A stretch of DNA of 64,000 bases from Apostichopus japonicus. Its lineage: Eukaryota; Echinodermata; Holothuroidea; Aspidochirotida; Stichopodidae. Where the stretch lies: positions 14,738,310 to 14,802,309 of the forward strand of contig NC_092575.1 of the NCBI RefSeq assembly GCF_037975245.1, read 5' to 3'. Positions 1 through 19,145 of this stretch are shown here, in pieces (within the stretch, counting starts at the first letter, position 1; each line of letters begins with the position of its first letter). Below the pieces are notes generated by a model. The model was given only the letters and a program-made list of their open reading frames with translations, was not told where the DNA came from and ran no database searches. The translations under genes were made by a program, and so were the position numbers.

Positions 1-445
1 ACTATCTATTGTTTTCGTCCTTTTTTTTTCTTCTCTTATTTAAAAGTATCTTTTGTTATTTACCATACAACGCCCACCATGACAAAAGGAAAGGAAATAA
101 ATTGTAAATTGCTTCACGGAATACCACAGCTTCAGTGTATCCAGGGTTGCGCTTTTCATGTGAACCTATATAACTGTGCTGTCTTTGTATTGTCATTTTA
201 ACTTAATAATAATAAATTGCCAGACCATGTGTAGCATGTACAGGTCATGATCCCGGATCCTTGTAAATGATTAGAAAAGAAAAAAGACAAAACAACCATT
301 TTTTTCATAAATTTTTAGCTCTTGCATGGGTTTGGTAAAAAAAATGTTCAAATGACTGATCACGATCAATGAAAAGGGTTTCGGGTATTAGTTTGTTTTG
401 TGTCGAATGGTAATTGTTTTTATTTAACATATTTCGATATTATAA

Positions 446-449
446 TATG

Positions 450-480
<31 letters not shown>

Positions 481-557
481 GGGTGTGTGTGTGTATATAT
501 ATATATATTTATATATATATATATATGTATCTATATATATATATATGTGTGTGTGTG

Positions 558-654
<97 letters not shown>

Positions 655-660
655 TTATAA
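446..660. repeat. (AT)n microsatellite with GTGTGT islands
   Basis: Dinucleotide TA repeats are interrupted by GGGTGTGTGTGT, TTT and ATGTAT variants. The tract lies upstream of the first recognised MMP-A exon. The rest of 1-1245 shows nothing I can support, including no convincing signal-peptide exon. Confidence 0.95.
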
Positions 661-1245
661 AGTACAGGAGACCTGTACTTTACGTGCTCCTCAAATCCTC
701 ACAATTTTGGCATCTTTGTTAATAACAATTTTGTTTTGCTTTCTTCTGTAACTACCGCAAAAAGTGACGCTTCTGTTATCTACAACAACAACAAATTATG
801 TTGTTAACAAATGTGTGTGTGTGTGTGAAAGATTTGTAGGAAATAAATGCTCATGTCTGTCCATTTTTAGTCAGTAGTACACTTAATTTTATGTCTGTTT
901 GTGTTAATATGGCGCTCGAAGACCGATGTTTATTGATAACCATTATCCTTGAAGAATGAAGTATACACAACTGTCACCATAAAATGAGAATTACGGTGCG
1001 TGCACGATAAGTGTTATTCATCCACATCTCAACTCCAATATTCTGAGTTGTGGAGGGTAGACTGTAGGGGCTGGAGTGCATACGAGGAGGGGGCAGTGGG
1101 GTTTGAACGGGTGGTAACAGTAGCCTTTATGTATTCTCCTGTTGGTTGCACTTCCTTGGTTCAAAGGATCGATGATCATAGATTGTAACAACAGTTTTTT
1201 TAATTCTTCTATTTTTCTCTCTTTCTTTGTTTTCTTTTTTTAAAG

Positions 1246-7318
<6,073 letters not shown>

Positions 7319-7789
7319 TGTACGGTGGCTATTCTACATTTTGAAAGGTGACACAAGTTTTAAGGGAATTCAGATGGAAGAGGTGATTGATAAAAACAAA
7401 ACAAAAATATGCTGAAAATACTCCTCCGCACCTTCTTTAATCATCGACGACATAACTTTCTATTGTTTTGTTAACAGTATATACATTAAATGTTCTAACA
7501 AGAGACTATCACATTGTATATTTTCATATATCGAAGTGTATGCCGAAATTATTTAAATATTCAGTTAATTTCTGTATCATAATTTTTTTTGCGATCCTTT
7601 TACCTGTGACAATTGTCATGTTACTTATACACAAACCTACGTTATAGTAAAGAGATATAACTTTGGTTAACAAAAACAGTAAGACTGCTATGAGTGGCTG
7701 GATTATTAGGTCAAACACAAACAAGCGGAGATCGTTTGGTCAGTTCCTTAGAGGCAACAAAATGAAAAGTCCCTGCGGATATTTGTAAA

Positions 7790-7865
7790 ATATAATTAGT
7801 AAAAGTAAAAAGGTCTGACGTTTCGATCCTAGCCGGATCTTTTTTATCAGAGGCTAACTGAAACG
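7790..7865 (-). mobile_element. Retroelement-associated hairpin motif, copy 1
   Basis: On the minus strand this reads CTGATAAAAAAGATCC, a short loop, then GGATCGAAACGTCAG. The inner GATCC/GGATC stem, the following GAAAC and flanking CTTTTAC are shared with copies at 15,051-15,115 and 53,580-53,645, so this is a dispersed element fragment. The layout resembles a hammerhead ribozyme core (CUGANGA, stem, GAA). Penelope-like elements are known to carry such motifs, so that origin is plausible but not proven. Confidence 0.55.
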
Positions 7866-7997
7866 AAAAAAAACTAAGAACATATTTAAAGAGACACAAA
7901 TGGACGGATAGTCAAATTACAACATAACATATTTAACAGTAATTCCTACTTAGGATATGTATATAGTTTTAGGAATTATCATTCAAGAAAACGATAA

Positions 7998-8005
7998 AAA
8001 AAAGA

Positions 8006-8046
<41 letters not shown>

Positions 8047-8105
8047 GTTATATATATATATATATATAAATAGTGTTATAAATATATATATATATATATA
8101 TATAT
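7998..8105. repeat. (AT)n microsatellite
   Basis: Three TA runs separated by AAAATATAGT and AAATAGTGTT. Confidence 0.93.
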
Positions 8106-9625
8106 AACTGTATTTTTGTACTCAATTGTAATTTTGTATTTTATTGTTAACTGTTTGTATTGTACTATTATTTTTCCTTCGTTTTTTAATCCTTCTTTTG
8201 ATTGGAGCTTGAATATAGTTGTCCGAGTTCCAAAGTAATTTTTTATTATTGGTTGAAATATAAATATACATATACCATAAATAATATTGTGACCATTTAT
8301 TTAAGTCTATAATCTTCTGTCTGAATCGGCCATGAATGATGGTTAAGTAAGATGACTGCACTAATTCAATAGTGACAAAGGGAGTTTTTTGGAAAACCTC
8401 AAAAGAGGTTCCAGCCTTTCCATCAATTACAAATGTTTCCTTTCTTAATGAAACGTACCCTTGGCATTTTTTTCTAATAAGCAAGTGTCCTTTTACTAGA
8501 AGTATTCAAGAAAAGACGTGATAAATGAGGAAAAGAAAAAGATAATTATAAAGTAAGGTTGTCTTGAACCCCCAAAAACCCACACCATTTAATACTGCTA
8601 TTTTGGGTGAGTTTGTGGTTTTCTCCATACATCAAAAACATGTGAAATTGTCCCATTAAATTCCTCCTACCTACCCCCCACAACCCCTCCCCCTCCTCCT
8701 CCTCCTCGGACAAATGTCTACCACAATTTCCAATATTGTGCATGCTTTTAAACAGAAGGACACTCAACGTTGTTAATCACTATCTTTATTTATTTGTTTT
8801 TTAATTTTGCAACAACAGAATATTTTCAATTACAGTTTCCTTCATTTCTCACAAAAGAATATTTAAGGGAAATTTTTTAATTACCTTTCATTAACAAAGA
8901 GAAGCAATTCTAACCCATGAAAAGGGGCATTCGGTTTCTTGTTTTTCAACAAACTTCGGGCACGTGCACCGGTCCGCGGTTCCGCCATACCCGCCCCCCC
9001 CCCTCCCCACCCTCTTCTCCCACCCCCTGCATGACACGTTAACGGCTCTGAATCCTTGTTCCCTACTTGACGGTAACCATGTGACCGTTACATCAATTGA
9101 AGTTCCACGAGTCCGTATCAAGAGCGACTATATATTCTGTACTACGTATGATCTTGATTCAAGACGGTAAAGCGACCTCCATCATATATTGTATTGGAAT
9201 TGGTGTTGTTGTATTGTATTGGTATTGTTTGGAAATTTAAAGTTTGAGAAAATGAATGTTATCTCGTTCAGCGAATTGGACCCCAGATGTGGAGCTTTGA
9301 CAACTTATCATGCTCAAGAAAGAATGATTTTTCATTGAACTAATTTGTGATAAGAAAGGAAAGAATTAAACAAACATTCCACTGGAGCTTTGCTCCTTCA
9401 CAAAGGAAGTTTTCTCTTTGCAATCTAAAGCAATTTAATGTCTTGAATGAATCAAAGGTGACAGCCAAAACGTATACGCCTATTGTTCATTAGCTCTGTC
9501 TAGAATCCAACATCCTCTGCTTCTATGAACTTAGTTACGGAGAGACGCATTGCTTTCTGCTTTCACTGCGTGCAACGGGTAAGCATTTTCTTATGTTTTA
9601 ATCCAAGCCAATTTTAAATGTTTCA

Positions 9626-9691
9626 ATGTCCGATAGCTCAGTGGGCTTAGTAGCGGACTAAGAAGTTGACACACAGAGTTCGAAATACGCT
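9626..9691 (+). repeat. tRNA-like sequence, probable SINE head
   Basis: Contains TAGCTCAGTGG, a good RNA polymerase III A box, and GAGTTCGAAATAC, a B box, spaced as in a tRNA. The acceptor stem does not close, so it is unlikely to be a functional tRNA; a tRNA-derived SINE or decayed tRNA fits better. Confidence 0.5.
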
Positions 9692-10986
9692 AAACATTGA
9701 GGAATATAACAATCAAATATTTGAATTCCTTTCTGTCTTCCAGTCAAGTCTTTAAATATTAGTTCAGAAGTTAGTTTTCCAGTTGACTCCTTGGGTAGCG
9801 CTAAAGTCTAAGAGGAAGACATTGCACTAAGTTAATGGTGTTAACCGTGGCTAGGGCTCGAGACAGGTCGGTTGCTGTTGAAGCAAGCAATTTAGCTACA
9901 GGAAAATCCCTTTAAACATAGCCTCAATAGAGATACCCAGTGTTAGCGGCCTCAGAGGGATGCTGTTCACGTTTCCGTTTGTCACTTGGGGGAGAGGGGG
10001 GGGGTCTTCTCATATTTTAAATGTGAAATGCTACACACACTGATACTATATATGGAAATAATGCATAATAGGATTGTCTCACAACGAGGGAGAAGGCGTT
10101 TCTTCTCACTGAGCCTCAATTCGGATAATATAGGAACAGGCAGGCCTATAGCCAGAGATCGATTTTGGGAAGCAGGAGGGAGACGGGAGGGGGTGGGGCT
10201 GGGCCATTTATGATGCCCATCCTATAGTGCCAACGCCCCTGGGCACAGATATATATACTGTTGACGCCATGCCTGTTATGCTAATTTACTGAAATTCGTA
10301 CATGCGCTGTCCGTACAATGTTGGCTGCGTTGAAAGAGGCTGTCCACTTTCTATATATTACGTCACGCTGGACATGGTTACGTTACATTGTTACGTTACA
10401 TTGGGAATGCCGCAAAAGGAAAAGATAAGTCTCTATGCTCTAATACAAATAATGAAAACGCACACTGAGTAGAAATGTGTGTTCTTTTGATAATGAGTGT
10501 ATTTCAAAATTCTTTTTGTCATAAAAAAAGGGAAAAAAATCCAATAATTATCTACAGTCTTCGGATGTCATTTTGTTCTCATTTACAGAATATTGAATCC
10601 CCAGAATAAACTGATGAATAAGCTTCATCTCAGAAAATTTGTCTTATTTTACCATGTCCTTGCAAATTTTTCAAAGTCGGGCGGAAAGCAAGTTCCTCAA
10701 ATTTCAGTCTCAGTGAATATTTAAAAACGTGTTGTTGCACCTCCGTATACTTTCGAAAGAATTCAGTGTCATGTTTTGTGCTAACATTAAAATAAAGAAA
10801 AGTAATGTTATGTATAAAATTATCAAATTTGGAAGAAAAAGCTGCTCAGTTCCTACAAATTCCGTTTCGAAATTTTAAATTGGTTTCAAAGAGCACGAAA
10901 AACAAAAAACATAAAATGAAAGGGGTGTATACGATCTTGTTCTATTTAAGAGATGGGACAAATTGCTTTCGTCCTGGAATATACGA

Positions 10987-11152
<166 letters not shown>

Positions 11153-12738
11153 CATATTTACTGGTGTGTAATCAAAAAGAGCGCCATCTGTATTCCGCAA
11201 CATTTGAGATGAAAGCTCAAAGCGTCGTGATTTTAGCCAACATTTAAAACACAAAATGAAGATGCAGACTTCAAATATAATCAAAATTTCTCAAATGCTT
11301 CCGTTGAATCGAACACGTGACTTACTAACTTAACGGTTATGCAGTATTGTACCGAAATATGCTACAAATTCAAATAGTGGTAATTTAAAATGTTTAAATT
11401 TCAGTGATTATAGGCATAGCAAATAATCAACTGTGTTTTTTTTTTCTCATATACTACATAATTCGTCGAATATTTTTCTTTTTCTCAAAATGTTTGTACA
11501 ACGTCGAAATTTTCCACCTGCTTAATCAAAATTTTGCTGACACGCCCGGAAATTTCAAGAGTTTTAAATGAATCTTTCGTTACTCTTAGTTGCCTTCACT
11601 ACCGCATACCTAACTTCTTATTATACCATTTCATCTTACTCAGAAACGTCCCAATCCTAAATTTAGAGAAAGAGTGATATTTTGATTAAAAAAAATCACA
11701 CTTTGGAGATAAACAAATCGTAATTTCTAAAAGTAAAAAAATGTAGACATTCGGAGATAAATAGTACAATTATCAATATCAAATAATCCTCGTTTCCAGC
11801 TAAAGTCGAACGTTTGAGAAACGAGACCAAATTTTGAAATAAACTAGTCGAACTTTTAAGAAAGAACAGAAAAGAAATGCCGACCTCTAAATTGAAATAA
11901 TTTCGAAAAAGTTAACATTTTGAGATGAAGTAATGATTTTTAATGTTGAGATAAAATAGTAGAAATCTCGGTATTGCAGGTTATAATTTCGAGAAAAGTT
12001 TAAATTTCGTTAAAAAAAACAAAATTAAGAAAAGATGTTGAAATTTTTGGGTACCACCCTAGGATTTTTCAAAAGTGAAGTTCTCTCCCAAAATGGCTAC
12101 CGCTTTTCTGCCCCCTCAAGTTTTGATAGCTTACTTTAGATTATTTTAAGTTACGCAAAACCTCAAAATATTGCTACCCGTAAAAAAAAAATATTTTGGT
12201 ATATTAAATTATTAATTGCACATAAGATCAGTAGGCCTAAGTAAATTAAAATGTTCGAGATCTGTAAAACAATATATCTTTTAACTTTTACGAAGGGCAA
12301 AATAAGCCTCATCGAAGACAAGCAAAATCCAACTATAAGACCCATACTCACCTGCGTGCTCTTCATCTTGTTAAATATGTAAAGAAAATGTTATCTAATA
12401 AATCAAAAATATATTACATACACAAGATATCTATTTTTGGCAATTTCATTAGGTTAACTGTCGCATGTATTTTTGTTTATTAAATATTGGGTCGATGAAA
12501 ATTTTACTCAAATTTGGTTTGATAGGCCAACAAACGTATCCAGTTGGGTTGAAAATTGGGTAAAATACAAGCCCAAATTTGTTGAAGAGTGAATATAGGT
12601 TTTATACCAGAAAAAGAAAACAGATATAAATCTTCTCGGAACCCATCATTTAATTAAGATCCTCACCGAATAAAAACAATAGTTTACATTTTGTTCTTTG
12701 TTAACATGCAAAGCAGATTTCTTTAATTAAAAAAAAAT

Positions 12739-15472
12739 TTACAGGGTGAAGTGTGACAAAACAAACAACAATAAGAAGGTTGTTATTGACAATTCCAACG
12801 TATTACTTCCATTATTATTATTATTCATAACGGTAGGACAGCCAAGGAATTCTTCATAAAAATCTCCCGAATGTCCTGTTTTTATACTTCCTCCTTGAAA
12901 GTCAAAAGAACGATATCGCTTCCCTTGCACAAAGTAGACGGATCCTGAAATAATGGATAGTGTAGAAAAGAAAAAGAAATACTCATAAGTTTAAAAAAAA
13001 AAAAATCAGTTTTCCGGTCATGGTGGAATTGTATTCATGTATATCTAGCAAAAAGCAAGAAACTACACAGGACATCATAATGGTAACTGAACTGACGAAG
13101 ACTTGCTTGGTAAAAATCTTAATCCTTTGGGAAGGGTTTCCCTAACTTTAACCCCCACGAACCCCCTGTGGATGTCAGAGTTGTCCACGGACCCCCAACT
13201 TTTCGAGACACGATCTGAGTCATTATTATGTATATAATACGCATAACAGTGCTTCGTAAAAGATCAAGTTCATAGTGTATTATTGTGCTGTCATGCGTAT
13301 ACCAACTTGACCAAAGTCATGCGGCCTGTGTCTATTTCATAATTCAGTTATTTATCACATGCACGGTACGGTACTACTTATGGCAACATATGCATATGGA
13401 ACGCGAAAAGAGTTTGTCGATAGGTACGACTTTTGTACATTACTAAATTATATGATATATCAGATTTTAGTTAACAAAAAGTACTCTAGTTTTGACTTTC
13501 GGAAAAGTCTCACGAACCCCCTGGGATGGACTCATGCACCCCCTGGGGTTCATGCACCCCAGTTAGGGAACCCCTGCTTTAGGGGATGAAAAAATAGCAA
13601 TTACTTGACTTACCATTTCCGACTGAAAACGCTGCATCTATTGGTGATAACATCCCTCCTAGTTTCTCAGATGCTTTAAATATATCACTCAGAATGGTAT
13701 CTCCATCTCCCGAATGACTCAGTACCCAAAAAGTATTGTTTTTGAAGAAATAGGTTTTGTTAGTTGAAACTTGAGAAAATGTAGCTTCGATGTGATCAGG
13801 TAAGTTCATTGCTCTAAACGGAACGAACACAGTTTCCCTCGGTGAGGTCGTCTCTATATCGACTTGCCAGTAATGAGATCCTACATGCACAAACAACGAA
13901 GATAATCAAAAGATAATCAATGTAAAATATGTTTTGATTATTGTATTTTGCGAAGGATATTAGTTCCTAAATGTTAAAATAAATTTTCATGCTTCGGTTG
14001 GCAAATTTTATGTGGGTTTTGGTTCGTCTTGTTATTGTTTGGGGCTTTTTTAGGGGAGGGGACGCGGAGTAGGGAGGGGACGTGGTGGGGGTGTGATGTG
14101 GAGGGAAGTGGGGGAGGGGACGTGAATTAATAAAAATTTAAATTAAAATGAATCAAAACCAACTTGAAAACTGTCTAAATCGACAATCAAATGCGATATA
14201 TTGCTACAATATAAATGTTTAATTATAGTCCATTGGAAGAGAAGAATGGACTTCTAAGTTTGTCAAATAACTTGACTTGGCTATTAGAAGAATGTTGTTG
14301 TTTAAATATTGCTTTAACATTGTGACATAACTCCATAGCCTTAACTGCCAATAATTCCATGACTGGCCTCATAATCTCCTTCTCTGGGATCCAATTATTC
14401 ATTTCCATAGAATTATTTATTGATTTATTTTTAATTTTTCGATAGGGAAATTAAGTCGACGTGCATTTCAAATAATTTTAATCTGTTGGGATGTTAAGTT
14501 TTAAATCTTACACGATATATTTTTTATAAATCTTTTATCTTTTTAAAAATGTAATATTTTACCGTTCAATAACACAATAGCGCCATCTTCTTCAGCATAG
14601 CCCGCAGATATCTGAATCGGTTCTTCCGAAAAGCTAGGGATGCTTTCAATAGTCCTGTTTGTCAATACCTTCCATCTCTCTGTATCCTGGAATGCAATTG
14701 ATTATTAAAAGATTACATAATTAAACAGTGACGTGTACATGATTTCAAATGTGGAGGGGGGGGGGGGGGTATATAGGACAAGGGTAACTTCCAAATGTCC
14801 CCTTATTTCAGTAGGGGCATGAGCTGTTTTGAACGGGCCGTATATCAAAACATATTGAGGGGTATAAAGGGTATAAGAGGGGTTTGGCTGTGGGGTCGTT
14901 GAATGCGGCTTCTTTGCATCCCCCCCCCCCCCCAAAGAAACAGTTTCAAACAGATTTCAAAGTTTAGCCTGAGGTCAAACGGTGCTCTACCGTGACCAAC
15001 GAAATGCATCCAACCAGTTGATTTCTTACTCTTATAATAAATAAGTCATTTAGCCTTTGAAGAAGATCCTGGTAGGATCGAAACGTCAGGCCAACTTACT
15101 TTTACACAATAAATATGATATTTAGATATTGAAATAAATTATCTCAAGTTTGTAATGCCCAGCAATCTGTTATTAAGGTATATTAAGAACTTACATCTTG
15201 ATATCTCAATATCTCATTAGTTAAAACCCCCGGCGCTACTCCTAATGACTGTAGGAGAATGGTTTGCTATGACACATAATGTTAACCACTATATATACAA
15301 ACATTCAATAGCGAGTATCTCTCTTAACAAAAACTTACTTTAAATATATATAATTCCCCTTTTTGATAAATTATTGCATCGAAATTAGTCACCAGACAGG
15401 CCGGTGGCATGAAGACTGTCGTTGGTGGTTCCGGTGTTGTGGTCGGTGCAGCAGTAGTTGGTGGTTTCGGAC
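12739..15472 (-). CDS. MMP-B hinge, hemopexin domain and GPI-like tail (four exons)
   Basis: Exon 15472-15339 encodes a Pro/Thr-rich hinge ([17 protein letters not shown]), a likely O-glycosylation stretch, then the opening Cys and [15 protein letters not shown]. Exon 14686-14563 starts DTERWKV and ends in AIVLLNG. Exon 13880-13614 starts SHYWQVD and includes [14 protein letters not shown] and LSPIDAAF. The last exon has [14 protein letters not shown], the closing Cys (FLGC), a run of five Asn with GSN, and the hydrophobic end [18 protein letters not shown] hAT-type MITE sits 37 bp from the donor of exon 13880-13614. Confidence 0.9.
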
Positions 15473-18400
15473 CTGTTTATTAGTAGAGCGACATAAACAG
15501 ATGACCGTCAGTTATGACCAGTAAATATCCTTATTAAAGTTAAATTAATCATTTCTAAAAAAAAAATATTTGCTTGAAATTTTACTCACGTCCAAGTAAT
15601 AAAACTAATCGGATTCGAATACAATAGACAATTTTCTTTTACAGATTCTCAGTATCGTATAATTGAAAGATAACAACAATTCACGCAGAACGAACCTCAA
15701 CCGGAAGTTACGTCATTGTAATATAAATATAGATAAAGGTTGACTGAATATAAAATCTAAATAACTGAATAAAGGTATTGATTTAATTAAATAAACAATT
15801 GTAATGAAAAAATCCATTTCTAAATAGACAAACTGATCAAACCGATATGATGATATAATGTGATTGGGTAATCACCCCACCTCCTTCACCCCCCCCCCCC
15901 CGCACACACCGTTCTTATCAAGTATATAGATGTTGAAAAACCTTAAACATTCGCCATTTTTATCAAACCAATGACGTTCTACTCAAAAATAAGAATATAA
16001 ATGATTGATTGCGATCAGGCTTGTTTTCCCAGTTTTACATCGAATTTACATTAATTATGATTTGACCCAGCCTCCACTACAATAAAATTTTATTTAAAAA
16101 TATTTTGTCTTAGAGCTACATTTATGACTAGTAGAATATACAAACGTAAAAATCAAGACATTGTCAGAAAGTGTTCAAGTGTTGATCAATTGTAGTCAAT
16201 ATTTATAGCAAACTATGGCTATAGCAAAGCTAGCGAATTCGTTAACGATATGTTCCCAAGTGTGCCAAAAAATATATCTTGAAAGTGATATTACCACCCT
16301 CTATATGGGACACAGCTCACCTCATCCCCCTTCCCTCCTCCCTATATGTACACACGAATGATCACTACAATTTTACCGTATAATTTCTGCACATTTGCAA
16401 TATCGTCTTCGTGTAGCTGTACGTTCGGATTGTACCCGCGGTAGTACGGGGCCATGATTGCAGCTGAATTTGCCGAATGATCCAAACCTAAGCTATGTCC
16501 AAGTTCATGAAGGGCTGTGAAGAAAAGGTCGGTTCCTGAAGACAAAACAAAAACAAACAAACAATTGAAACAATATTTTGAAAATAAAATTACAATCGGA
16601 ATACGAGTAGAAAAGTAATTTCCCCTCTCTTCAATCTCCATTCGTTAAGCCATGAGACGTTAACTGTATATAGTCTTCGTTCCGTTAACTTACCGAAATA
16701 GGACTTCACAGTGAAATTTTCATCGTCATCAAAGTGCATGTCTCCGCCAGTACCTGGCCCAGGGTAAAATGCATGGGCCAAAATACCCCCTCTGCCATCA
16801 AAATTGCTGCCATCATAGTGGTTACCGGTGGTAAACCATATCTCAATATCCGGTAACTCATCAGAAGAGACTTCGTGGAAGGTCAGTGGCGTGACGTCAC
16901 TCCATCGTTTAAAAGCCTCTTTGATAGCGCTTTTTATACTAGAGGCATCTAAATCTGGACTGAAATTTCTATAACTGCAGTGAAAAAAATTAAAGTTGTT
17001 CGTACTCTCAATACCATTTGTAGTAATCAATTATAACTGGTTTACTGTATTTCCTGGTAGTTGGTTAACTACAAGTAGAATTTGACATGTCTAACTTTCG
17101 ACGAAACATAGAATTTCGTACATTTAAAAAAAAAAAACTCTGATACTAAATATTTGAAATTTCCAACGTCCCAATCTGGGGCACCATAGCATCTACAAGA
17201 CTAAAATTTCACAAGGGAAGCTTCCAGACACCAATTACAGTTTTCATGACCCTAACTTTTGATATAGCTTCCTACGTCACTTATGTGAAGAACAACTTAT
17301 CCTTCACAGGTAATAAACTACATTCTATCAACCATTATAATGCGTTTTTGTATTTTCACACAAATTATTGAATGATAGAGCATATAGGCTATTAAAGAAG
17401 CCGTTGACGTCATTTAGCCACAGATTTTAACCTTTCATTATTTGTTTCGATATCTAAACTTTTTCTCTACTTTCATAAGTATGCTTTGTAAGTATTGATG
17501 TTAAGTATCCCACTTTCTAACATGAGTCTTCTGGGGGTTTCTTGGAGGCGGGTGGGTGTGAGGAGGGGAGATACATTAAACATGCCTCTATCGCATTAGG
17601 CAAAGCTTTTTGTTGAATATGGTTCTAGTTTGAAGTTGTCGTCGTTTATTTTGTTGCTGTATACTTTAACCTACCTGTAAGTTATTCTACGTGTCTGCCA
17701 AATATCAAAGTATTCGATAATATTCTCCGATTTTCGGGTCACCCGAAAGCTCGGTTCGGATGTCGGAAGGGTTTCGGCTTGACTTCGATTTCGAACATCG
17801 GCGACGCCGCACCTCGGGTTGTCCATTAATTCGATCGTCCTGGGGTCATACAGCCCCGTAGCTGGATATCCTGCAAATATTTGAGCTGCCTCCAAAGCTG
17901 ATATGACATCTTCTTGTACAATTAGTTTATTACCTATGTTTTGTAGATAACCATATTTCTGCAGCCATTCCTGTAAAACAGGTACAATTTGAAGGAAATC
18001 GATTGATTTATTGGCTAATATGTATCAGCTCGATGAAAGGTACTGCTCAGTATCAGACTAAATGGAAAATTAAAATTTGTTTATCTATAAAACTGTTTTT
18101 TAGGGTTAGATTTATAAGAATCTGGTGGGAAGAAATCTCGGTTCTCAGAGGAACGAATATGAGATACAGGTATAGTCAATCCGTCATCCAAAAAAATTCC
18201 ATAAGGAACATTACGGAAGTTGAACATAAACAACACTATTTGAGTTAATTGGGGGGGGGGGATATCGTCCCGGAAGGGATCTAAGCGGACGCCCACTGAT
18301 TAAACATAAAGAATTTTCAATTGTTTAGGATGTACCATGTAAGCATGTTCTATATATTTGTATTGAATTCACAAGGCTTTTTGTTGTTATAATATTTTTT

Positions 18401-18646
18401 CATAGATGGGGCGTCAGTTCCCCTTGATTTTATTCTGCGGGAGGGGGGGGGGGTATACGTGGTTTTGATGACACTCATCAAGCCCCGTTTAATTACTATC
18501 ACATGTGATTTATGGCATAAAGTCATGTGTTGTTAGAACACACATGCTTCCGGTGCAAAGAAAATGGCCACCCAAGCAGCCCCCTTACCATTAGCATGCA
18601 TGTTCCCAACAGCAAAACACACACACACACCATACCATACCACACG

Positions 18647-18684
<38 letters not shown>

Positions 18685-18687
18685 CAC

Positions 18688-18721
<34 letters not shown>

Positions 18722-18748
18722 ATATATATATATATGTGTGTTTATATG

Positions 18749-18811
<63 letters not shown>

Positions 18812-19145
18812 GTATATGTTTTGCTGTTGAAACATACATGCTTTCACCCAAGTTTCGTTCACCCAACCACCCCCAACCTTCCCCACCCCTTCCCTAAACC
18901 TACATATGAATGTCCACAATTGCCGCAAAACAATACCATGAATCGTTAATTCGAGACCCATTATTCTATATCGATAGAGTAGCATACATCAACAAACTTA
19001 CCAAGTAAAATGATATCGGTCGTTGTATTGGTTCTGTGTGATCTGTCGGAGACTCAGATGCTGTCGTTGGAATAACATTACACGTCACACACATAACAAA
19101 TATTAGAAAGATAAACGGAAATATAAATATCGTACAACCTTCCAT
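12739..19145 (-). CDS. Matrix metalloproteinase B, complete 8-exon gene, GPI-anchor-like tail
   Basis: Zinc endopeptidase of the MMP (M10A) family. Exons in coding order: 19145-19002, 17970-17675, 16974-16694, 16535-16377, 15472-15339, 14686-14563, 13880-13614, 12944-12739. Together they make 1,611 bp (536 residues plus stop) with every phase consistent. Domains: signal peptide (1 to about 20), prodomain with cysteine switch at Cys102, catalytic domain with His250, Glu251, His254, His260 and Met-turn Met268, Thr/Pro-rich hinge, hemopexin domain with opening Cys (PPAC) and closing Cys (FLGC), then an Asn/Gly/Ser spacer and a hydrophobic C-terminus resembling a GPI signal. It converges with MMP-A and shares its intron phases, so the two are paralogues. 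A TTTATT at 12476-12481 (AATAAA on the coding strand) is a candidate polyadenylation signal. Catalytic residues are intact. Confidence 0.93.
13132..13576. mobile_element. hAT-type MITE, copy 1 (in an MMP-B intron)
   Basis: Left end AGGGTTTCCCTAACTT and right end AGTTAGGGAACCCCTG are terminal inverted repeats. Flanks CCTTTGGG and CTTTAGGG match at 6 of 8 positions, as expected of an old 8-bp target-site duplication. The internal sequence matches the copy at 58,092-58,431, which has a perfect duplication. It is non-coding and 445 bp long. The element ends 37 bp from the splice donor of the MMP-B exon at 13,614-13,880. Confidence 0.85.
14040..14130 (+). repeat. G-rich tract, quadruplex-prone
   Basis: Repeats of GGGGAGGGGACG and GTGGGGGTG give many runs of three or more G with short spacers, on the strand opposite MMP-B, within an intron. 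Quadruplex potential is inferred from the pattern only. Confidence 0.6.
15051..15115 (+). mobile_element. Retroelement-associated hairpin motif, copy 2
   Basis: Reads TTTGAAGAAGATCCTGGTAG then GATCGAAACGTCAGGCC and ends near CTTTTACACA. Same family as copies at 7,790 and 53,580. Read as a hammerhead core it differs only at the first base (U for C3). Lies within an MMP-B hemopexin intron. Confidence 0.55.
16377..16974 (-). CDS. MMP-B catalytic domain exons (two exons)
   Basis: Exon 16974-16694 starts [10 protein letters not shown] and contains [20 protein letters not shown], the structural-metal loop. Exon 16535-16377 starts [20 protein letters not shown] with the full zinc site, then AAIM for the Met-turn and [11 protein letters not shown] at the domain end. 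The intron between them is 158 bp. All catalytic residues are present. Confidence 0.93.
17675..17970 (-). CDS. MMP-B prodomain exon
   Basis: This exon is 296 bp, the same length as the matching MMP-A exon, and starts EWLQKYGYL. The cysteine switch is NPRCGVADV; canonical PRCGVPDV has Pro where this has Ala. A weak convertase motif (R-V-T-R then K) lies 25-30 residues downstream. It lacks the stronger R-X-R-R motif of MMP-A, so the two paralogues may be activated differently (inference). Confidence 0.9.
18617..18818. repeat. (CA)n then (TA)n compound microsatellite
   Basis: CA repeats with two CATAC interruptions pass into long TA repeats. It lies in MMP-B intron 1, near the signal-peptide exon. 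Confidence 0.95.
19002..19145 (-). CDS. MMP-B first exon, signal peptide
   Basis: The start is placed at [11 protein letters not shown] because it is followed directly by a hydrophobic h-region (FIFLIFVMC) and a short linker (TASESP), as in a secreted protein. An upstream in-frame Met at about 19,235 would give a longer, Lys/Arg-containing leader and is less likely. The exon is 48 codons and ends in phase 0 at a GTAAGT donor. Confidence 0.82.

Noticed and set aside
400-751. Overlapping Tyr/Ile-rich open frames in the (AT)n tract
   Set aside because: Pure by-product of TA repeats. The same holds at 2,943-3,522, 5,183-5,555, 10,805-11,284 and 18,527-18,985.
1000-1188. Missing signal-peptide exon of MMP-A
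   Set aside because: No hydrophobic leader, no start followed by a phase-0 donor, and codon use unlike the other exons. Left as not found.
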